Origin: Rhypophila decipiens
Lineage: Eukaryota > Ascomycota > Sordariomycetes > Sordariales > Naviculisporaceae
Assembly (NCBI GenBank): GCA_033297075.1
Contig: MU858085.1
Span: forward strand, 1 to 64,000
DNA length: 64,000 nt
Direction of reading: 5' to 3'
The notes beneath the pieces were generated by a model. The model saw only the letters and a program-made list of their open reading frames with translations, was not told the DNA's origin and ran no database searches. Shown piece after piece: positions 58,301 through 64,000 of this stretch. The translations under genes were made by a program, and so were the position numbers. Each line of letters begins with the position of its first letter. Within the stretch, counting starts at the first letter, position 1.

Positions 58301-60820
58301 AATCAGGACAAGAAGTCCACATTCTTGCCGGTTCATCCTATTGCTTCCATTGTGGACAGAAGTCGCGAGACCTTGGCCGACACAAGTCTTGAGCCGGCCG
58401 ATTGTCTGAGCTTGTGGAAGTCCATGGTTAGGCATCAGAATGAGCAGTACCCTGTCAGCGAGTCTTTGAATCCAAAGAAAGCTCTGCCTAACCCAACAAA
58501 GAAGTCGGACGTGGTCGCCTGGGAATCAAAGTTGAAGGACACGCTGTCGGGATGGATTGTCGACTCAAAATCTCCGTTCAAGGCTGTTCAGAATGACCTG
58601 CGTGGCTCCCGCTGGCTTGAGATCCTGTCGACGCATGTGGATGAGCAAGGCGACAGCCGGAAAACTGAGCAGGTGGCTAGTCCTTGCGTTCCGTCGAACT
58701 CGGTTTTTTCCCTCGTCGTTGACCTCCGGTCGAGCGGTTCACTCCCTGCCATCCTATTCAATTTCGACCGCCTCAGCTGTGAAGAGATTGTCCGGGAGAT
58801 CCTCGATGTGTTGGAGAGCGCCGAGAAACAGTTCAAAGAGAATGATCGGGCCTGGATTGCAAAGGTGGCGGCCTATGAAAAATGGAAGACGGTGCAGGAG
58901 CTAGCGAAACGCAAGGGCTCGAAAGCTGTCAAGGGTAAGACACAGGGCGATGAGGAGAAGACCAGCAAGTCGGAGCAGCAACGGGACAACGCCAACCGAG
59001 ACACAAGCAAATGGGACAGCTTCGATCCCGATGCCCCTCTTCCCCAGTTCAGCTTTGCGGATACGACAAAGATGACACAGGCAGAGATTCAAGACAGGAT
59101 TTGGGCTCTCGGGAAGGGATCAGTCCCCCCTGAATTCATCAGAGCTCTTCGACGAGGTCTTGGGGTGCATCATGCCGGTATGAATCGCAACTACAGACAA
59201 GGTGTGGAGATGATGGCCCGTAAAGGATACCTTACCGTGGTCACGGCTACTGGAACACTGGCTCTGGGTGTCAATTTACCCTGCAAGACTGTGGTCTTTA
59301 CAGGCGATTCCGTCTATTTGACTGCCCTCAATTACCGCCAAGGTTCTGGTCGTGCTGGTCGTCGTGGTTTTGATCTGCTTGGTAATGTCGTGTTCCACGA
59401 CATTCACCCTCATCGAGCTCTCGATATCATGTCTGCCCGACTACCGGACCTCAAGGGCCAGTTCCCGACATCTGTCACGCTTGTGCTGCGACTGTTCAGT
59501 CTCCTCCACGGAACCGATAATTCCGAGTTTGCAATGAATGCAGTCAGAGGCTTGCTCACCCAGAACCGCCTCTTTCTCGGCGGACCGGCGAATCAGATGT
59601 CGATTGCCCATCACCTGCGGTTCACAATTGACTATCTGCGACGTCAACATCTCTTGTCCAAGACAGGAGAGCCGTTGAACTTCTCTGGTCTGATTGGACA
59701 CTTGTACTACACTGAGAATGCAGTCTTTGCCTTCCACGCTTTGCTCAAGGAAGGATACTGGCATGAGATTTGTACGGATATCAGCAACCCAACCAGGCAA
59801 CAAGATGTACTTCTGGAGATGGTGACTGTTCTGTGTCATTTGTTCTGCCGCGTTCCTTGCCTTCGCTTTGCAAACAAGACCTGGCTCGAAGACACGGTGA
59901 AGCGATCGTCCTCGATTGTATTGCTCCCGGCTCTCCCTGAAAAGGCAGACAAGATTTTGGAGGGCCACAACAGGCAGACATTGGACATATTCCAGGGTTA
60001 CGTCATGTCGTTTGCGGTGCAGCATCTCTCTGATACTCCGGACATTGAGTTGCCGTACACAAAGAGCAAGGTACAACCAGCCGAGGCTGCGGGCGTCAAG
60101 ATGCCAACAGTTCTGCCGCCAACAACGGTTCGCTCGCCCTTTGCCGCCTTGTCTGGATATCAGGATGATTTTCACTCGATTCACGAACTTTGCGAGACGG
60201 TCCGTTCAGGTGTGTTCCTTGAAGAGTCGGCGATCCCGTACATCCCCGTCACCGCAGAGGAGACGGGGACGATGCCCTGGAATGCATATCTTCTGGACTT
60301 TTTCAAGCATGGGGACTTGAAGGCGTTGGTGCGTGAGAATGGCATCAAGCAGGGTGATGTATGGTTCAAACTGAAGGACTTTGCTCTTGTTCTGGCGAGT
60401 ATTGTGGCTAGTTTTGAGAACTTTCTCAACCCGAACGCGGAAGAAGGCGAGGACAATGTTGGGCTGGAGATGGACGACGAGGCTGGTGATGAGGAGCCTG
60501 GTGAGCAAGGGCAGGTGGAGGAGGGAATGAAAAAATTGGGCCTGGGTGCGGGCAGCCAGTCGACTAACAAAACGCCCGTGGTTGCTAAGAAGAAGAAGAA
60601 GAAGGTTGTGGTTGACTCTTGGGACGATGAGGATAGCGATGACGGGTCGGATTCTGAGTCTGGGAAGGGCTCGGGCGTTGAAGGTTCGTCCAAGAGCGAC
60701 ACCACAAGTCTTGGTGTGCCTAGCTGGGAGCAGGACGGGAAATCACTCAAGAATGTTCATGCGGCGTTTGTCTTGTTGTTGGAGCAGTGGAACGAGAAGT
60801 TCCACAAGATTGGGGCTTAA
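55356..60820 (+). CDS. DExH-box RNA helicase, DDX60/Ski2-like
   Basis: Exons 55356-55515 and 55590-60820 join in frame to give 1796 residues. The start is ATG GCG TCC in context CAAAAATGG. The N-terminal 650 residues contain a PIN-like or DDX60-type start (KLDIVGDFSGKGLFGIHGDALL; FHIFWFDDDENF) and a basic Lys-rich linker. The helicase core has motif I APTSAGKTF (about 748-756), Ia VAPTKALVNQ, motif II DEVH (about 860), motif III SATIGN, motif V TATGTLALGVNLP and motif VI QGSGRAGRRG (about 1304). These are superfamily-2 Ski2-like features, and the architecture matches DDX60, which in animals is linked to antiviral RNA sensing and ribosome quality control; the role in fungi is not established. 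The C-terminus is acidic with a Lys run (KKKKKKVVV) and Asp/Ser repeats. Confidence 0.93.
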
Positions 60821-61817
60821 TACGTCGGCCGGGCTCTGTTGATGTCGGTGTGGCTTGGCAGGTTTGGTGCAAGGTACCCAAGAGAATATGATAGGGTAGT
60901 TTGTGTTTCTTGTCAGTCTGTTCGTGGAAATTATGTTGGATTAAATCTTTTGAGTGGAGAAAATGAAGAGGAGGATTGTTGAGAACCATGTTGCGCTTAG
61001 ATACTAGCTAGTACTTTAATTCAAATGTAAAAGAGCTTGCTGTGTTTCCTCTCCCCTGTGCAAATAGCTAATTAGACAGAGGAATTGGGACTCTCAGTCG
61101 CTTCCGTCTTGTCCGTAGCCGCATGCTGGGGTTTCAACTGAATCTCCGAGTCGAGTAGTATTGTGAGGGTTCCTGAATCCAGTTACAATAAAACTGGAGG
61201 ATTTGCAACCAAGAATCGTAGTTGTATCATGGAGTTTTCTGATTAGCACGTGGTTTAATCACTGGCCACAGCACTTTTGTTTATCGGCTGATATGTTGAG
61301 CTCAGCCATTGCCAAACCAGGTGATGGCATCTTGATGACGAATTTCCCGACGGGATGGTAGTTGCACCTTTGGTAGCGATATAAGTTTGACTAAGTCAAG
61401 TATTGTGTGTAAGCGCTATTGACATCTCTTTCGTACTGAATACTACAGATTCATGAGAACATTTCGGTTGAGTTGCCGATCCTTGTTCAAAGGCACGGGT
61501 CTACAAGGCGAGCAGGGCAAGGCTGGGTCCAAGTACGACAGTGAGAATTGGCAACATCAGTCAACGTCTGGTTCTTCTCCAGAGGAACGAATCCACAAGG
61601 CTACTACTCAAGTAGCTTACCTGGGTTAGGCCTCCTAAATAAAGACCCTTGCCAAGACTATCGCAAAGGGCGATGGCAAGGCACACCAGAGCTGTCTTGC
61701 TGAACACCAAGAACGTGAACGGCGGTCGGTGGAAGAGAAACATAATGGCCGACGGCTTTTGGATGGTGGACTGTCCACGACTTCTGGTGGCAGGCTGCGG
61801 TCTGATGGAATGATGGG
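60821..61817. other. Intergenic, no gene seen
   Basis: 3' flank of the helicase gene and promoter of the small secreted protein. No supported gene. Confidence 0.55.
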
Positions 61818-61823
61818 TATAAA
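61818..61823 (+). promoter_or_regulatory. TATA box of the small secreted protein gene
   Basis: TATAAA in GC-rich surroundings, 105 bp before the start at 61923, followed by a CA/TC-rich leader (CATCATCATCAAC) typical of fungal 5' UTRs of highly expressed genes. Confidence 0.6.
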
Positions 61824-61922
61824 GAGGCGGCTGTTTCTTCCTCAACATCATCATCAACTCGGACAACCTTCCTTCTCCAACCACACAGAACAACGCCACA
61901 ACATCACACTCAACCCGGCACA

Positions 61923-62579
61923 ATGAAGCTCTCCTCTTCCACCCTCCTCGCCTGTGCCCTGACCTTGGTCTCGGCCGCTGCCGTGCCTGCTGCGACTCCG
62001 GATGGCGCCTACTCGAGCTACCTCGACGAAGCCGGCAACGAGGTCGTCGACTTCATCCCTATTGATCAAGTCGGAAACAGCTCTTTTGTTCCGATTCTCT
62101 CCGTCATTCCTGCTGCCGAGGTCATCAAGCGCGATGCTGCGATCGAGGCACGCGCCGGCAAGTATGGCTGTCTCGGGGCAAACAAGGCCCGACCCCAGGC
62201 GGATATTGACAGGGCCAATATGTGCATCTGGAACGCTGTGTCCGACCCTTTTTCGTTCAGGGGCGATACTGAGAGGAGAACTTCTGTGGGTGTTTTTCTT
62301 CTTTCTTTTGCTTTGTTTTTCCTTCGTGACGCGATGTTCGCCCATCTAACTCTTTTCGACGAACTTTAGTGCGTGGTCGCCGGTGTTCGGTCTTTCATCT
62401 GCTCGTATCCCAAGGGCGGCAACCCTACTTCCAAGATGAAGGATGATCTCTGGTACACTTGGACCTATATCAAGCTGGGTCTCTGCGGCGAGGGACGCCT
62501 GGGACATGCTGAGATTTCTGGTGGACATGGGACTGTGTCGGCGGGGTATACCTATGATGGTGATAGGTTTTGTTGGTAA
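61923..62579 (+). CDS. Small secreted cysteine-rich protein with Kex2-type propeptide
   Basis: Exons 61923-62285 and 62370-62579 join in phase 0 (190 residues); the donor GTGGGT is weak but the acceptor CTTTAG and frame are good. The signal peptide is MKLSSSTLLACALTLVSAAA. A pro-region of about 50 residues ends at Lys69-Arg70, a Kex2-type site. The mature part of about 120 residues has six cysteines (83, 101, 122, 132, 160, 189) and is rich in Gly, Tyr and Trp (WYTWTYIKLGLCGEG). No family is recognised. Size, processing and even cysteine number fit secreted effectors, antimicrobial or adhesion proteins; none can be chosen. The strong TATA box and leader suggest high, regulated expression. Confidence 0.8.
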
Positions 62580-62952
62580 ATGGTTTGTCTAATGGCTTTC
62601 GAGTTATATCAGCTTGTCACGGAGATTCAATGGGGTTTTATTGTAGAGCGCTATAGCCAATGGTGCTTGTTACTTTCCCCGAGCAACAGAGTAGCTGCAG
62701 CTTAAGCATTCTAAAGAGCATGCCATTGCAAGATTGTAGTCGCTTCCTTGTTTTTTTTTAAAGCAACGCTTCATGTTGCCTCAACTGGAATCATCGAGAC
62801 TCTGTATAACACCAGCACCAAGAATCAACCACCCTTTCATCCATTCAGCAGTAAATGCAGTCCTATATGCGCCATTCTTTCTCTCTCGTGTCTGACTCAA
62901 GCTCCCTCTTTTATCGACTTCACCCCAAAGAAAAACAACCTTCCACCATTCT
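62580..62952. other. Intergenic, no gene seen
   Basis: Convergent 3' flanks of the secreted-protein and prenyltransferase genes. Confidence 0.55.
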
Positions 62953-64000
62953 TCACTTCCCATTTCCAAAATAATACTCCCCAGCCAAGCCAAGAATCCC
63001 CGGCAGCCCAACCATCCAAAATTGCCGCTTAAACCACACCCCACAACTCCTGGGACAACTCAAATCCACAGCCCAAACAAGCCACCCCAGAGCCAGCCCC
63101 GTCCCCCTGACAACCAAGCCAAAGTACCACACCCCTGAAAATCCATTCCACCTCCCAACAAACGCCAACAATGCCACCTGTACAGCGCCCATAACAATAC
63201 AAAGAGTCTTGGTCCAGCCCTTACCAAGAACCGCCATCCCTCTGACACCGGCTTCATATCGTCCCTTAGATCTTGGTGTCCATAGACTGTGTCGTTGATC
63301 ACAGTCCATAGTAGGATTGAGCTGGCCAACGCCAACCTTGACCTGCGAGAGTTCTGCTGTAATGGATCACCTCCCATGAGGGCCATGCTGAATGGCACGG
63401 CTTACGTAGGTTGGTAAAAAAGAAAAAGAAAGAAAAGTATTTGACACCATGATGATTCGAACTTACACCCTGTCGAAGAACTGCTGAAAGACTCGAGGTC
63501 ACCATCAGGCTGAATTCAGAGCGAGAGAGTAAGACGCTTACCAGTTGCGCCAAGTTAGCTTGGTGCTGGTGTTGAAATCCAGCGTCCCTACGTCTCTTAA
63601 TATGCCTCGCGTCCTGTGATCCCGAGTCTGGCCCACCCAAGGGCTATTCGCAGTATGACCTGCGGGAAATGGGTTACCCTCTTCGCCGGGGGGTATATAC
63701 CCAATATGACGATGATGACTCCTAGATGTTTCATCGCCTAGGCAACATATTGACCATGATCTTGAGCCAGTATCTTGATAATATCCAGGCCCGGTAAAAC
63801 CGATCCCATAATTTGATAGAAGGACATGAGAAAAGGCAGAAACACAAGCCCAAGAAGAAAAAGTGTAAACAAGTTCGCTTGTCTCACAGAAACTGCCCCC
63901 CGAGCAATGGACCTGTTTGCATACCTCGCAACCTGCCGATCAAACTTGACATCAAGCGTATCATTCCACACACATACTGCCCCTCGAACGAGCACGTTAT
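62953..64000 (-). pseudogene. UbiA-type polyprenyltransferase, frameshifted and cut by the window edge
   Basis: The 5' part lies beyond 64000. At the edge is the first prenyl-diphosphate motif (VWNDTLDVKFDRQVARY then RSIARGAVS); at about 63715-63600 an exon-like piece (IYPPAKRVTHFPQVILRIALGW); at about 63390-63250 the second aspartate motif (DTVYGHQDLRDDMK); and at 63250-62953 a hydrophobic C-terminus (AVLGKGWTKTLCIVMGAVQV to LGLAGEYYFG). The family's continuous DLRDDMKAGV is split: after DMK the frame must shift by one base at about 63249-63253 to read AGVRGMAVLG. Family members are membrane enzymes prenylating aromatic acceptors in ubiquinone or meroterpenoid synthesis. The pieces between exons do not read cleanly either (a stop soon after the 63600 piece), so decay is likely. 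A sequencing error or an undetected intron are alternatives. Confidence 0.7.

Overview
The window looks like chromosomal DNA of a filamentous ascomycete (Pezizomycotina, probably Sordariomycetes). The evidence is short GTRAGT...CTRAC...YAG introns, a fungal family repertoire (HET, Clr5, DUF3176, CVNH, sedolisin), dispersed 5S rRNA genes of the filamentous-fungal type, and an AT-rich block with the hallmarks of repeat-induced point mutation (RIP). All multi-exon models below were spliced by hand and checked for reading frame. Family names come from motif recognition, not database searches.

Layout. 1-2290 is a RIP-degraded repeat block holding a later, un-mutated solo LTR with an apparent 5-bp target duplication. 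At its edge (2380-3086) is a cyanovirin-N-like gene whose start codon seems to be lost. From 3381 to 14690 follows a run of mostly secreted degradative or redox enzymes: a sedolisin tripeptidyl-peptidase (-), a ketoreductase-like SDR (-), a cellobiose-dehydrogenase-type GMC flavoenzyme without haem domain (+), and an M28 aminopeptidase with a PA domain (+). A 5S rRNA gene (15006-15124) precedes an orphan RS-rich protein (-), a secreted tyrosinase (-) and a HET-domain protein (-).

22.8-34.7 kb is gene-poor, with one predicted four-helix membrane protein (29716-30764). At 34748-37694 lies a Clr5-domain regulator-like protein with a long His/Gln tract and a 508-bp intron that itself looks like a promoter. 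37.7-43.6 kb is again gene-poor but carries a clear 482-bp MITE-like element (42783-43264) with 43-bp terminal inverted repeats and 8-bp target duplications. Next come a purple acid phosphatase (+), a second and structurally different 5S rRNA gene (-), an MFS drug/H+ antiporter (-), a single-pass mucin-like membrane protein with a competing overlapping frame, a DUF3176 membrane protein, a 1796-residue DDX60/Ski2-like DExH helicase, a small secreted cysteine-rich protein with a Kex2-type site, and at the right edge a frameshifted UbiA-type prenyltransferase running out of the window.

There is no sign of one co-regulated pathway across the window. The left part is a cluster of secreted nutrient-acquisition enzymes and the rest is an ordinary mixture. 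The most unusual items are the MITE-like element, the two 5S isotypes with compensatory helix changes, the dual-frame locus at 49.6-50.3 kb, and the RIP-border effects at the left end.
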